Shown here one piece after another: positions 53,694-64,000 of a stretch of 64,000 nt of DNA. Origin of the DNA: Phoma sp. XZ068 (lineage: Eukaryota; Ascomycota; Dothideomycetes; Pleosporales; Didymellaceae); contig RBKR01000028.1 in NCBI GenBank assembly GCA_004835665.1, positions 310,001 to 374,000 on the forward strand, written 5' to 3'. The notes beneath the pieces were generated by a model, which worked only from the letters and a program-made list of their open reading frames with translations, searched no databases and was not told where the DNA came from. Numbering within the stretch: the first letter of the stretch is position 1; the number at the start of each line of letters is the position of its first letter. The position numbers and the translations under genes were made by a program.

Positions 53694-54332
53694 CCACGGC
53701 GAGACCTCAGTCGGCGCAGCGTTGTCTGAAATCCTGTCCTCCAAAGTTCTTGTTTCTTGGTCTCTCTGCTCTAGCGCTTCATCGATTTGAGCGCGTATGT
53801 ACTCTGCCTCAGGCAGCTTCGCGGCCATTTCCCGACGCCGCAGCGTTTCTTCCTCCTCTTTGACTTCAGCTGGCGAAATGACTGCAAAGTACTGACTTTT
53901 ACAGCCCTGTACAAAGAGACGCTGGCAGGACACTTCCTTCCAGTTGGACACAGTCAGCGCATCAACCTTAGATGGGCGACCTGGAGCGCGTTTGTGCTCA
54001 GCGTGCTGCCTTCGGTAGTGTTTGTCCATGTTCAGTTTCGCTAAACAAGTGTAGTTACACGTCAGGCAGGACAAGCCTTCGTGTATAGGGAGGTGCGGCA
54101 AAGCAAGCAGTCCTGGTTGAGGAAGTTGAAACTCTGGTAGATCTGGGTCAGTCGGACCTTTCAGCATAAGTTCTTCAACAAGCAGCATCCTAGCTTTCTT
54201 TGACGAGTTGACCTCTGAATGATCGGTATGCCACTTTGTGAGATGTGTTAGGTAATGCTTCGGCTTAACGCCCATGCCGCACGGGATACATATCCACGAT
54301 TGATAGTCTGCAAGGTAATGGAAAAGGTCCAT
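53676..54332 (-). pseudogene. OrsD-like (DUF3505-type) zinc-finger protein, N-terminal part, cut by Copia
   Basis: The ATG at 54332 begins MDLFHYLADYQSWICIPCGM. Two zinc-finger-like motifs follow, WICIPCGMGVKPKHYLTHL...H (C-X2-C-X11-H-X4-H) and LSCLTCNYTCLAKLNMDKHY...H (C-X2-C-X12-H-X4-H), then SNWKEVSCQRLFVQGCKSQY and PAEVKEEEETLRRREMAAKL. This start matches the N-terminal zinc-finger domain of OrsD-type proteins of the orsellinic-acid cluster. The frame enters the LTR at 53693 and stops at 53676, so the rest is lost. Whether it belongs to a secondary-metabolite cluster is unknown. Confidence 0.65.
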
Positions 54333-54763
54333 GGTAACGCGTAAAGTAGTCTCAATGCGTTTGTCTATCTTGTAGCGGCAACCCTACAACCTTGCGGGCC
54401 GTTAAAGCTGATGAACACTTGAATAAAAAGACGTGGCTGGTTGCAATTTCCCCTATGCGTCCGTGCTACAGGCTATCGTACTGTTAGGAAGAGGTTGTGC
54501 AGCAGGCATACCCAAAAGCTGCAGGCATTGTCTTAGCAAAAGTCAAATACCATTGCGAGCATGATAGCATATTCGCAAACCAAGACATTCACTGCAAAGA
54601 GCCTATGCTGGATTGTACGCAGTAGGTCTCACACCCGCTGCAGCGGCGTGGAGTTTTGGTGAGGCGAAGCCTTAGCGTACGCACGGTACAGCCTAGCGTA
54701 AGCGAGCGAATCAGCGGCCGAGAAACTGGACAGAGGGCCGAGTTGATTTGGCCATGTAGCTCT
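54333..54763. other. No supported gene
   Basis: Short frames only; the flank of the OrsD-like fragment. Confidence 0.4.
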
Positions 54764-54821
54764 AGGGCTGATCCCAAGTAGGGCCCTGGGATAGGGCTGA
54801 TCCCAAGTAGGGCCCTGGGAT
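54764..54821. repeat. Two perfect 29-bp tandem units
   Basis: AGGGCTGATCCCAAGTAGGG followed by CCCTGGGAT is repeated twice in tandem. On the minus strand it is read in the Pogo fragment as GPYLGS and GPTWDQ. Confidence 0.85.
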
Positions 54822-55009
54822 AGGGGAGGTGGTGAAGTGCACGTCGTGCTCTTTTTTGTCAATTGAAGCGACCCAGGACGCTTGAACAGCTCGCCCAGCA
54901 GCCGCGTAGATGATGCCTGGCGGAAGGACACTACCATCACCGCAGATGGTTGCCAGAAGCGTCACCCACTCTCTGTTGCCATCGTGCAAACTCTGCTTGA
55001 AGTACTTCT
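54822..55009 (-). pseudogene. Pogo transposase scrap
   Basis: Minus-strand KKYFKQSLHDGNREWVTLLA and GDGSVLPPGIIYAAAGRAVQ are typical of Fot1/Pogo just after the first catalytic Asp. It ends in the 29-bp repeats at the left and is cut by the hAT element at the right (55010). Confidence 0.75.
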
Positions 55010-57734
55010 TAGGGGTGGACACGAATAACCGATATAGTCGCATTCGTACGAGTATTCGTAATTTTTCATTCGTATTCGCAGCGTTTTTTGGTTGCGAATG
55101 CGAATGCGAATATAATTGCCTTTATTTGTAATTATTCGTGTTATTCGTAACGTTCTGGAAAATACTAGTTACAGAGGAGCTCCGGATTTATATGCATCTC
55201 TCAACAACATTACTCGCCTCATAGTCTCTGAGTTTAAGGAATATCGCCATACACCCAACAAATCTCGTCCGCAATTAAAGAGCCTTTCCACTGCCACCTC
55301 AGAGGCTGGTATTGCTAGGTAGTCTCTTGCGGCCGCTGCCATCCGGGGGTATTCGTCTCTATGCATCCTCCACCAAGAAAACAGCCAGTCCTTTTCCTTC
55401 GTCACTGATTCATGAACCGTCACCATGTCTTCTTCAAAGTAACGGTCGATATCGGAACGTTGCTTCTTTTGAGGCTGCAACTTCTGCAGCACACGAGCCT
55501 CAATACTTTGTGGCTCGGCGTTCTGCTCTTTTTGGGCTGATGAATCCTGCTCCGGCTTCGATGGGTACTGTTCATGGAGCTGTTCCTTTATGCTGGTTGT
55601 AACTTCTATGGCAGCATCGTCTCCTAATTCCTTCTCCAATAGTAGCGTCTTGAAGCGCGGATCCAGTATGAGCGCTATATAGTAGGCATCTTGTGCGTCC
55701 ACGAGGTCATAATACTTCCTGTACTTCTTCATGCCTGCGGATACCGGCTAGCTGATCTCCGGGTTCAAGCCCGAAAATTCTCCTTGTGCAGAGGCAGCAT
55801 CGTCCAACATGTCGTGCAGCTCATAGTATATTGGTATTGCAAGACTGATCTGAGGCTGACGTCTTGACACCAGCTGGGTGAACTCGTCAAACTTGGAAAG
55901 GAGATTTTCGATTTGCTGGAGATGGGACCAGTCCTCGGGAGTAAACGGCGGCAAGCAATTCTGATTCTCTATCCACTTCTTGATCTGTGTCTTTGCTTGT
56001 AACGCATCCTTAAGCATGCGATAGGTGGAGTTCCAGCGATTTTGAACATCATACTCGATAAATTTATCGTTTAGGCCGTGTGTCTGGCAGGTAACCTTCC
56101 ACTGCTGCCTTCGTTGCGGCGTCGTGGCTATCCAGAGAACTAGGATCCGAAGTCGGGCTAATGCGGAGTGCCGTCCAATCTTCTTATTCTCTTGCAAGAG
56201 GTCACACATTTCGTTTGCTGTCTTATGGTCCCCTGCTTTTAACTCTGAAAGAATGTTGCTAGCAATGAGATGAAGCACGTGTGCTAAACAACGTATATAA
56301 CTGTCGACGCCAAGGAAGCGCAGATGCCCTTTACCTGCTGATGCATTTCCCGCTGCTGATAGCTTATCCATTAGGTTGAAGTACAACTCAGACACCAGCG
56401 TCTCGTTGTTGGAAGCATTGTCCGCAGTGATGGTAAGAAAGTTTGTGCTCGATTTGAAGCTCGGTGAGCATCTTTTGCACCAATTGTGCCATGTTTTCTC
56501 CGCTATGAATCCCCCAAAGCTCTGCGAACTCGAGGACTCGCTCCTTATACTCAAAGTCTGCTGTCAACCAGTGCCCGATCACGGCCAGTATAGCTTTGGA
56601 ATTTTTGCTTGTCCAGACATCCAAGGAGAGGGCGATTGTGCTGCTGGTCTGGGCTAGTTCCTCAATCAACTGGGCTCGAGATAAGTCAAATTCGGCGTCG
56701 ATCCGTCGAACTACGGTTTTGCGACAGCTGAATGGAAGCGTGACGCCCGGTAGGTCCTTAAATATCTGCTGAAATACCGGGGACTCGATTGCTGTAAAGG
56801 CCATATCATCCATAACAATCCAACGGATTAAATTTCGTTCCATTAAGCTTGCTACGGCCAGTTCCGTCTTCTTGTTAAGCATGGAAACGATAGATTGCTG
56901 CCTAATCCTTCCGGGAATTTCCTCATCATGCTCGTCACATCGTTCGCGGGAGATACCGTGTTTAACCAGGTGGGCTTTCATGTTCGTCGTAGAAGTTGCT
57001 CTTGCTGAGTCAGTCGTCTTCCAATCGCACCGAATACACCGTATCTCTCGGTCCTCTAGGATCTTTCTACTTCTCTTTGGCTGCCATTGCTTTCCATGGA
57101 GTGGAGAGATATGGAACTGCTTCCATAACCACTGATTATGCTGCTTGATGCGAGATTGGGGTGGGGGGTTTGAAAACTGATTTGTCTCTGACGAGCCTGT
57201 GGTGGATGGTTCTGAATATGAGCCCGGAGTTGGTAGATTTGGCATCAATTGGCTCGCAGAGTCTTCGGGTCCGATTAGCTCGGAACTGGCGGGCGGTGGG
57301 ATCAAACGAGGTTTCTTAATAACGCGATGCTCTGAAGGTGCCTCTTCGTCGCTGCCATCATTAAGGAAGTGATAATCAATTCTTTGGGAACGCTGAGGTC
57401 GTGCAGACAGATCAGCTGATGGATTGCCGTCACTGCCGACATTCGGGGGGCTGGATTCAATGTCGGACATTTTAACACTCGCGAGTAAGTATGTCGTTGT
57501 AGGACAAAGAAAGAGAACGCAGCTATCGCGCGTCGCGGTTGGGTACACAAATACAGGTGATATCTCGCGTCTAATTGGCCGAGGTAGCGTCTTGGCAGAA
57601 AATTTACGAATGTTCGCATTCGCATTCGACAAAGCGTTACGTTTCGAATACAAACGTTCGTAACTTTCTGAATTCTACGAATGCGATTACGAATAACGCA
57701 AAATCTTACGGATTTGTATTCGTGTCCACCCCTA
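55010..57734 (-). mobile_element. hAT element with intact terminal inverted repeats
   Basis: The left end reads TAGGGGTGGACACGAATA and the right end on the minus strand reads the same, TAGGGGTGGACACGAATA. Subterminal regions contain many ATTCG/CGAAT words in both ends. The eight flanking bases (GTACTTCT left; GTTACAGT right) are similar only in part, so a perfect 8-bp target duplication is not demonstrated. Confidence 0.88.
55169..57470 (-). pseudogene. hAT transposase, one frameshift and one in-frame stop
   Basis: The ATG at 57470 begins MSDIESSPPNVGSDGNPSAD. A BED-type zinc finger follows (REIRCIRCDWKTTDS, TNMKAHLVKHGI at about 57090-56960), then the RNase H-fold core: first Asp in IALSLDVWTSKNSKAILAVI, second Asp in FLTITADNASNNETLVSELY (about 56430). 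The dimerisation block is ARDYLAIPASEVAVERLFNC. The frame shifts at about 56450 (QRDAGV versus NETLVS), and TAG at 55748-55750 interrupts the frame (expected a CAG Gln, a C-to-T change). Otherwise well preserved. Confidence 0.85.
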
Positions 57735-58029
57735 GTTACAGTCACTAGCAATTGCTGCTTCACCCCTGCAGGCAGCACACCAAAATCAAGTCATCATCAG
57801 ATCGAGAGCTGACCAATCATATCGGCTGGTCAGCGGCGGACACTAGGCGCTAAGCCATGTACAGAATGTGGGGCTCTGCAAAGCCGTTGCGCGGCTGCGT
57901 GCAGGGATGAAGCCGCAATCGCTAGTGTTTGTACAAACCGTCTGGTCCAAGTCTGGTCTCAAATCGAAGCATTAAGGGTTTAGGATTAACAACCCGTCCG
58001 AGAGTGCAACGGTAAGCATAAAGTAGGGA
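57735..58029. other. No supported gene
   Basis: The right flank of the hAT element. A short frame (MLPAGVKQQLLVTVTRGG, 57778) has no motif. Confidence 0.4.
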
Positions 58030-58202
58030 CGCATAAGGAAGGAAGGTAAGCATAAGAAAGGAAGGTAAGCATAAGAAAGGAAGGTAAGCATAAGAAAGGA
58101 AGGTAAGCATAAGAAAGGAAGGTAAGCATAAGAAAGGAAGGTAAGCATAAGAAAGGAAGGTAAGCATAAGAAAGGAAGGTAAGCATAGGGAAGGTAAGCA
58201 TT
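58030..58202. repeat. 19-bp minisatellite, about nine units
   Basis: Unit GGAAGGTAAGCATAAGAAA repeated with near-perfect identity from 58037 to about 58187, with partial units at the ends. No spacer variation, so it is not a CRISPR array. Confidence 0.9.
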
Positions 58203-58270
58203 AAGAGGTTATTTAGTAGTAGGTCAGGGAAGGCGCGTGAGCACGAAAGGGGCATGCATTTAAAGAAAGG

Positions 58271-58480
58271 CTGCTGAGATTTGTCCCCCCCTTTTTGAGA
58301 TTTGTCCCTTTGAGATTTGTCCCCCCCTTTGAGATTTGTCCCCCCCTTTGAGATTTGTCCCCCACGCTAGCCAATCGCTACTAGCACCTCATAGGTTACA
58401 GTATTTTATTTGCATCGAGAGATTCGTCCCCAAGATTTTGAGATTTGTCCCCAACATGAGATTTGTGCCCAACGCTAGCT
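58271..58480 (+). repeat. Orphan MULE terminal repeat(s) beside a Fot1 insertion
   Basis: Eight units of GAGATTTGTCC or near variants (GAGATTCGTCC) occur. After the first five, ACGCTAGCCAATCGCTACTAGC and GTTACAGTATTT match the interior side of the MULE left end at about 3073-3115. No MULE partner or transposase follows, so it is a detached end. Confidence 0.8.
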
Positions 58481-58492
58481 ATATATCTACTA

Positions 58493-60324
58493 ACGTAGAC
58501 GGCAAGCGAACCGGCCAGGCAAAGCGAGCCGGCCACCCCGCCAAGATTGCTCAACTCTTTACTTTTAGCTGCAATGTCTCAACAACACAACGGAGAAATA
58601 CTCCCTTATGAGGATAGACTTATCCTAGCTATTCAAGCAATAAAAGAAGACGCGTCCTTAAGTGAGCGACGCGCTGCAGCAATCTACAACGTTCGTCGAA
58701 GCACCCTCCATGACCGACGCGCCGGAACGACGTCACGACGCAATTCCCAAGCCAATTCATCAAGGCTTACGAAGTATGATGAGGACACGCTTGTTCAATG
58801 CATAAGAAAGCTAGATGTTTGCGCCTACGCTAGGTTATGTGCGCGAATTGGCTAACTAACTGCTTGCTGTACGCGGTGGTGGCCAGGTTGGCGAGAAATG
58901 GGCCAGCAACCTCGTCCGTCGTAAGCCTGAGCTTAAATCTCGATTGACTCGACAGCGCGATCGCCAGAGAGCCTTGTGCAGCGATCCAGCGGTTATTAGC
59001 CCCTGGTTTGACCTTGTACGGGACACAAAGAGGAAGTACGGCATCCTAGATGAAGATACGTACAACTTTGACGAGACTGGCTTCACTATGGGTGTCGCAG
59101 GAAGCGTGAAGGTTGTTACTACTTCAGAGAGACACAATCGGCCTATTGGCGTTCAACTGGCAATCGTGAGTGGGTTACGTTGATCGCAGGAGTCAATGCG
59201 AAGGGCTGGGCTATCCCGCCCTTCTTTATCTTCAAAGCAAAGAACCACGACCGGTCCTGGTACCATGATATACCAAAAGACTGGCGTGTTGGGGTTAGCG
59301 ACAACGGCTGGACAACAAATGAGCTTGGTTTAGCCTGGCTACAGCACTTTAGCCAGCATACAGAGGCCCGTACGGTGGGTAGCCATCGGCTGCTTATTAT
59401 TGATGGCCATGAGAGCCACAAGTCGCTTGCGTTCCAGTATGTTTGCGAGAAAAGCAAGATTATTACCCTCTGCGTGCCTCCACACTCGTCGCACATCCTG
59501 CAACCGCTTGATGTGGGGTGCTTTTCGCCGGTGAAGCGGGCGTATGGGAAAGAGATCAGAGCCTTGGCAAACAGTCACGTCGACCATATCGACAAGAAGG
59601 CATTCCTCGCCTCCTTTAAGGAGGTATTTAGCGGCTCATTTTCAAAGAAGGATATCCAGTCAAGCTTCCAAGCAACTGGTTTAGTTCCACACAGCCCAGA
59701 GGTTGTGTTATCGAAGCTTGAAGTAGTGCCTCGAACGCCGACACCACCTTTACCAGGGGCTGTTGAATGGAATCCTAAAACACCAAGCAACACCCGTGAG
59801 ATAGAGGCTCAATCAACGCTTATTCGCGATCGGATTCGACAGCACAAGAGCTCTTCGCCTGCTTCTATCATTGAGATGCTTGATCAGCTGAAGAAAAGCG
59901 CCCAGATGATGGTGCATTCACAGGCGTTGCTGGCAGGTCAGGTCGCATGTCTTGAGAAGGCAAACAAGGCTGCATCTGAGCGCAAACAACGCAAAAGGAA
60001 GCGGATACAGAAGGGCGGAGACCTATCAAAGGCGGAGGCAGATGAAGCTGAAAAGGACGTTGAGGCACAATTGGAGGGGGAAACGCGCGAAGGTAGGTCT
60101 CGAACAGGTGCAGGCAGAGGCGGCAAAAGGCAGTGCAAAAGCTGTAGGGAGATAGGACACAACTCGCGCACGTGCAGGAGAAATACTGTAGATACTGAGT
60201 AGTAATTTGATGTCTTGTACAATACAGTAGCTTGTTGTGGTGTTAGGTTATCTATATACAAAGATGCGCAACCTTGGTGGGGTGGCCGGCTCGCTTGCCT
60301 GGCCGGTTCGCTTGCCGTTTACGT
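58493..60324 (+). mobile_element. Fot1/Pogo element, complete with TIRs and TA duplication
   Basis: TA at 58491-58492 and 60325-60326 flanks the element. Left TIR: ACGTAGACGGCAAGCGAACC; right TIR on the minus strand: ACGTAAACGGCAAGCGAACC; the pairing extends for about 50 bp. The length of 1832 bp is normal. The transposase inside is frameshifted. Confidence 0.92.
58574..60202 (+). pseudogene. Fot1/Pogo transposase with C-terminal zinc knuckle, two frameshifts
   Basis: Start ATG 58574 (MSQQHNGEILPYEDRLILAI), psq-type HTH LSERRAAAIYNVRRSTLHDR. The frame breaks at about 58825 (after RKLDVCA), resuming as LAVRGGGQVGEKWASNLVRR, and again at about 59165 before NREWVTLIAG. DDE motifs: TYNFDETGFTMG (about 59070), LLIIDGHESHKS (about 59395) and PLDVGCFSPVKRAYG (about 59510). 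Downstream is a basic region (ERKQRKRKRIQKGG) and a terminal CCHC knuckle, CKSCREIGHNSRTC (C-X2-C-X4-H-X4-C), unusual in Fot1 but known in related elements. The two breaks are small and the rest is clean. Confidence 0.85.
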
Positions 60325-60326
60325 TA

Positions 60327-62191
60327 ATCAGCTTCCAGAGTGATATCTTTTACAGCAATCCTTTTCATAAACAAGAAGCTTACTAGAAATGGTACATTAA
60401 AAGAGCCTGAACATGCGGAATGCTGACAGTCAGAAGATTTCTAAAGCCAGACTAGTACAAAATGTATACAAAGGGTGCTGACGCTTCGCGAGCTTTGGCT
60501 CCTCTGCATAAGATCGACGGAGGACCTCCACACTGCCATGTCGTACGGTTAATCGAGGTCCTTCGTTTTGAGGTCCCTCTTCGCAATAACCGTACATGCT
60601 TGTCTCAGTAATGGCTGCCTGCCGTTGAGCTCCTTGGTTACTCGTAACGTTCTGTAAGACTGCCAATAGTCGGCGGCTGCCTCTTATACTTGTCTCGCGT
60701 TGCTGGGGATGCCTTGGCTACGTGCTGGCCTTGAGATGCTCGTCTGTGATTTGTCGCCTTTGCTTCTCTTTGCTTTAGACTCTATTTAAAAAGCCGTGGA
60801 TAAGAGGCTGCGATGGAACAACGCAATCGATATCGTTGGCACTAAGTTAGAGCATAACGCCCTTATGATCGTGCACAATCCATACGTAACAGAGCGTGAG
60901 GGCACGTTGTTAATGGTTGTCCGCATCGCAAACTGCAGAGCATCGCTGCAAGTTCGTACGGCTGCAAGTCCGTACGCATGTGCATTAAGCCTTTGTCACC
61001 ATCGTGTTGGTGTCTTCGAGCTGTTTGTGTTTGTGATCGGAGCTCTCCTCCCGCGGCGGCGTATTTTGATCCTGGTCATTAGACGAAAGCCATGCAGCTC
61101 TTGCCGAGCGCTTGCGATAACGGGATGACAGGGCCACCCATTGGGTAAATCTTTCATCGCAGCTGCTTGTAGGCGAGTTGCTGCGCTAGTTACCGCGTAC
61201 TTAGTAATTTGCAGCCGTGAGTCTAGTGGAGTGGGCATAGCTAGATTTAACATGCCGAGGACGGCAACATGCTGGCAAGTAGTAAGATTAGACAAAAATT
61301 TTAGTCTATTTGGACCAAAGTTGGACCCCATAACTCATTATGTACAGCTTCTAGAGAAGACGAAGGTTGAATAGATAGGGTGCTCTTAAATAATTAGATT
61401 GTGTTCAAAGGCTGGATTAGGGAATATGGACGACTAGCTAGATTTGTTTTTACATAACTTAGTTTTAAATCCTTATGTTATGTTATTAAGATACCCTGAA
61501 CAACGTCTATGAGGACGCACTCTTATAATTAGAATGTACAAATACGAGTCTACCGGCTTCCTCTTTGCTGTTCAGCTGTGAAACCGTTGTCTAGGAATTA
61601 AAGTCTACTATAAAAGAGCTTGAACCCTGTACGCACTTGAACGACTGAAAAGGCTGTAAGCCCGGTTCAAACATCATTGCAGCTAGAGAAGTGCTGTACT
61701 TGGCGTACTTGGAGCCGTTCCGCGAGTATCTCACTGTGCAGGCGCTCGGCGGTAGCTTCAGCGACTACGTGGGCGGACGAGCAGGGCCCGTGGGGGACAG
61801 ATCGACTGACGCGGGCGCTGAGACGAGAGACGGGCAAGAGGCTCGGAGTGGCAATTGCCTTAAAGTCAGAAGCCCAGGGAAATGCCTTGTCGCTCTCGCG
61901 CACGGATTTCTCCCGCAGTGACAGAACAGCACAGGTCCTGCGTTCCTCTCTGCTTGAGGGCCTGCGACGAGGCGCGCCGGCTGATCAGAATGGGGAGAAC
62001 ACGACGAGAACAGTCTGGCGAGCGGACCAGTGACCCGGCACAGCGTCGTCGTCGTCGTCATTTCATTTACCCTGACCTCTCCCGTGGGATATGCAGGCTA
62101 CCACTACTACAGTCTACCCTTCTACAGCTACTCTACATTGTACCGCTACATGCACAACATTCTAGCCTCGTTGTGGCCTGTGATGGTCACC
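60327..62191. other. No supported gene
   Basis: Frames up to 118 codons exist on both strands (60796-61128, 61141-61374, 61677-62033, 60996-61331) without motifs. A (CGT)n run lies at about 62045-62060 in the 3' flank of the LINE. 61380-61560 is A/T-rich. Possibly the 3' UTR of the LINE lies in the right end. Confidence 0.4.
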
Positions 62192-63579
62192 TTACCCGCG
62201 ACCCCTCTTCCGGGGCCGCTCTGGAGCCCTCGATGTGAACCTCTTAGACGTTTCCGCGAAGTCGAGTACCGCCTCCAGCACACTATCGTTGCTCTTCCAT
62301 TCTTTCGCTTGTCCTTGTCGCTTACCTCCCAGCATCTCTGCGATGCTGTTGAACGCGTCTCCTATCCTGCTTCGAAGCTGCTGCCTGGGTTCTCTCAGCC
62401 TCGGGCAGTCCACCAGCACGTGCACCACCGTCTCCCTCGCCCCACACTCGGACTTGTCCTCCTCCCTGAAGTGGAAGTTCTTCGCATGTGTGGCCAGCCA
62501 CGCATGTCCAGTCCTGAGTTGTGCCAACAGGTATACTCTGTTCCTCTGCCGAGAGCCGTAGAGTTTCTGGGTGCGCTTGGCTGGGAGTCCATTGTCTATT
62601 CCGCGAAGGTGCTTGCCCTTCTCCGACGATTGCCACTCTGCCTTCCACTCTTCCTGCAGTCTGTCTCTATGTAGCGTCTTCAGTGACGACGAGAGGCGTC
62701 GAAACATGCGTGCCTCTTCAGGACCGACGGTTGCTTTCGCTAGCTTGTCCGCTGCTTCGTTGCCTGGGATGGCTTCGTGTGAGGGTATCCACAGGAGACG
62801 CAGTAGCACTCCTTGCGCACGCAAGCTTTCTGCTCTGCTCAGTATACTGCGCACGATGTGTTGACCTGGTCTGTTGGAGGGATTGGTTATGGCCTGCAGG
62901 GCCGACTTGCTGTCGCTCGCGATGGTGAAGGCCACGCCAAGATTCTCCACATACTCGCTCTCCCCCAGGCCAATGGCATGGTAGATTGCGATGAGCTCTG
63001 CAGCGTGGACGGACCAGTGCTTCGTTGAGCCGACGCTGGCCTGCCACGACTTCTTTACCTTGTTCTGCCCATCCAGTATCACTGCTGCGGCGCCCAGGTT
63101 ACCTTTCTTCCCTGACGCGTCGGAGAAGACCACCGTCTCCTGGCGCGGACATGATGTCGATGATTTTCTGTCTTGCCGTCTCTCTATTATCGATGTTAAT
63201 CGCTTCGAAGGCCGGCTGTCTCCATGGCACGAGTGGCCTGGGGTCGATCGTCTCCAGGTTCTGGGCAAAATCCACGTCCATCGTTTTAATCGGCTATGCC
63301 AGCGGGAGCTTGGCGCAGGTCCCTTCCCGTATGCACCTCTTCTTCATCCGCTCCAGCACTTTCTGCACTGGGTGTCCTTCGGGTAGTGTGCACAGGTTAG
63401 TGATTACGTTCTGTGCGCGTTGCTTGAGTTGAAGTCTTGTTGGGGCCACGTGTGCCTCTACTTCTAAGGTTTGTGTGGCTACCGTTCTGAACGCCGACAG
63501 TATCTTGAGCAGCACAGCTCTCTGTAACGAGCTGAGCACTCTTAGGAGTCCTATGTCGTTGTCTGGATTGTGCCATATC
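62192..63579 (-). pseudogene. Tad-like LINE fragment: end of RT and RNase H
   Basis: Minus strand from 63579: IWHNPDNDIGLLRVLSSLQR, then LEVEAHVAPTRLQLKQRAQN (the connection region after RT), shifting frame near 63290 (IKTMDVDFAQNLETIDPRPL) and again near 63150 into RNase H: VVFSDASGKKGNLGAAAVIL (Asp), VHAAELIAIYHAIGLG (Glu), IASDSKSALQAIT (Asp), IPSHEAIPGNEAADKLAKA. A zinc-knuckle-like HFREEDKSECGARETVVHVL closes it, and ends at 62192. The 5' portion (gag, EN, RT fingers) is missing; the break at 63579/63580 is the start of an L255 LTR. Confidence 0.85.
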
Positions 63580-63833
63580 TGTTGGCAGGTCTAGAAAATA
63601 CGGTGATATCTGGATCAGAGAGACCGAAATTCTATGCTTTCGGTGAGACCGAGACGATCGGGTTGACCGTCGGCCAGGCCGAAGAGCTGAAGTTGAGGCC
63701 GTAGACATAAAGGAATAGGTTGCGCTCTGGAGAAAGAAAAAGAGGTTTCTCGAATAAAAGATAATTTCGACTCTATTGAGACTTGCGTCATATGCGCCAT
63801 AATATTAGAGTTCTCATACGAGTCATACCAACA
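63580..63833 (+). mobile_element. Solo LTR (family L255), copy 3
   Basis: TGTTGGCAGGTCTAGAAAAT to CATACCAACA; 254 bp, nearly identical to 10000-10254 with a few substitutions (e.g. TCAGAG for TCGGAG). TATA-like CATAAAGG near 63706 and AATAAA near 63755. Flanks (atatc / gtttc) show no target duplication. Confidence 0.85.
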
Positions 63834-64000
63834 GTTTCTACAGCGCGGTGTCTTTTCAAGTCTACAAGCTGGGACGCTATAGCGGCCGTGGAAATAGCTG
63901 CGTGCTTCTTGCTTCTTGCTTCTTGCGCCTACCCTGCATGGACGAGTCGCAGAAAGATCAACAACCGTAGCCTCTACTCGGTAACGAGGTGATTGAACAC
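63834..64000. other. Window edge; no feature seen
   Basis: No recognisable motif in the last 167 bases. Confidence 0.4.

Noticed and set aside
58030..58202. Regular short repeats that could suggest CRISPR
   Set aside because: Units are directly adjacent with no unique spacers; this is a eukaryotic minisatellite.

Overview
The window comes from a filamentous ascomycete (Pezizomycotina; a dothideomycete is possible but unproven). The evidence is short 45-65 nt GT-AG introns with fungal branch points, a Zn2Cys6 regulator, a CFEM-domain GPCR, and Fot1/Pogo, hAT, MULE, Copia and Tad-like LINE transposons. No rRNA, tRNA or CRISPR was found. Most of the window is layered transposon debris with islands of host genes. 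I rebuilt exon structures by eye; for the main genes the exon lengths sum to a multiple of three.

1-24 kb is the gene-richest part. It holds a hAT transposase tail (1-714), an FtsJ-like methyltransferase (1249-2391), a MULE element with repeat-rich inverted ends (2996-5874), a CFEM/Pth11-like receptor (6491-8256), a LURP-one-related protein (8394-9085), a DHCR24-like FAD gene cut off by a solo LTR (9301-10254), several lineage-specific proteins, a frameshifted Fot1 element (15895-17775), a palindromic minisatellite (20777-21062) and a complete eight-exon MFS drug-efflux-type transporter (22072-23986).

24-31.6 kb holds two abutting Pogo elements (24161-25919 and 25922-26444), a complete Zn2Cys6 transcription factor (26587-28422), and a hAT/Pogo/hAT composite.

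31.6-44.8 kb is dominated by an inverted duplication of about 4 kb (arms 31617-35618 and 40756-44784) carrying two nearly identical copies of a C2H2 transcription factor and two copies of a broken subtilisin. The 5.1-kb spacer contains an LTR fragment, an OrsD-like relic, an AT-rich island with a RIP-like signature, a second copy of the orphan gene at 11.7-12.8 kb, and a LINE gag/endonuclease fragment.

44.8-54.3 kb is an 8.9-kb Copia retrotransposon on the minus strand with 124-bp LTRs, a tRNA-iMet-type primer site, a 118-bp insertion in its reverse transcriptase and a nested LINE whose N-terminus is fused directly to its RT. It abuts an OrsD-like zinc-finger fragment. 54.7-60.3 kb holds a Pogo scrap, a hAT element with intact ends (55010-57734), a 19-bp minisatellite, orphan MULE ends and a TA-flanked Fot1 element (58493-60324). 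62.2-63.8 kb is a LINE RT/RNase H fragment cut by another copy of the 255-bp LTR.

The unifying theme is rearrangement. One LTR family lies exactly at three breakpoints (truncated FAD gene, inner edge of the inverted duplication, truncated LINE), and the Copia LTR lies exactly at the outer edge of the duplication. I saw no convincing new enzymatic system. The novel material is the rearrangement architecture, the orphan paired gene family and several chimeric elements.
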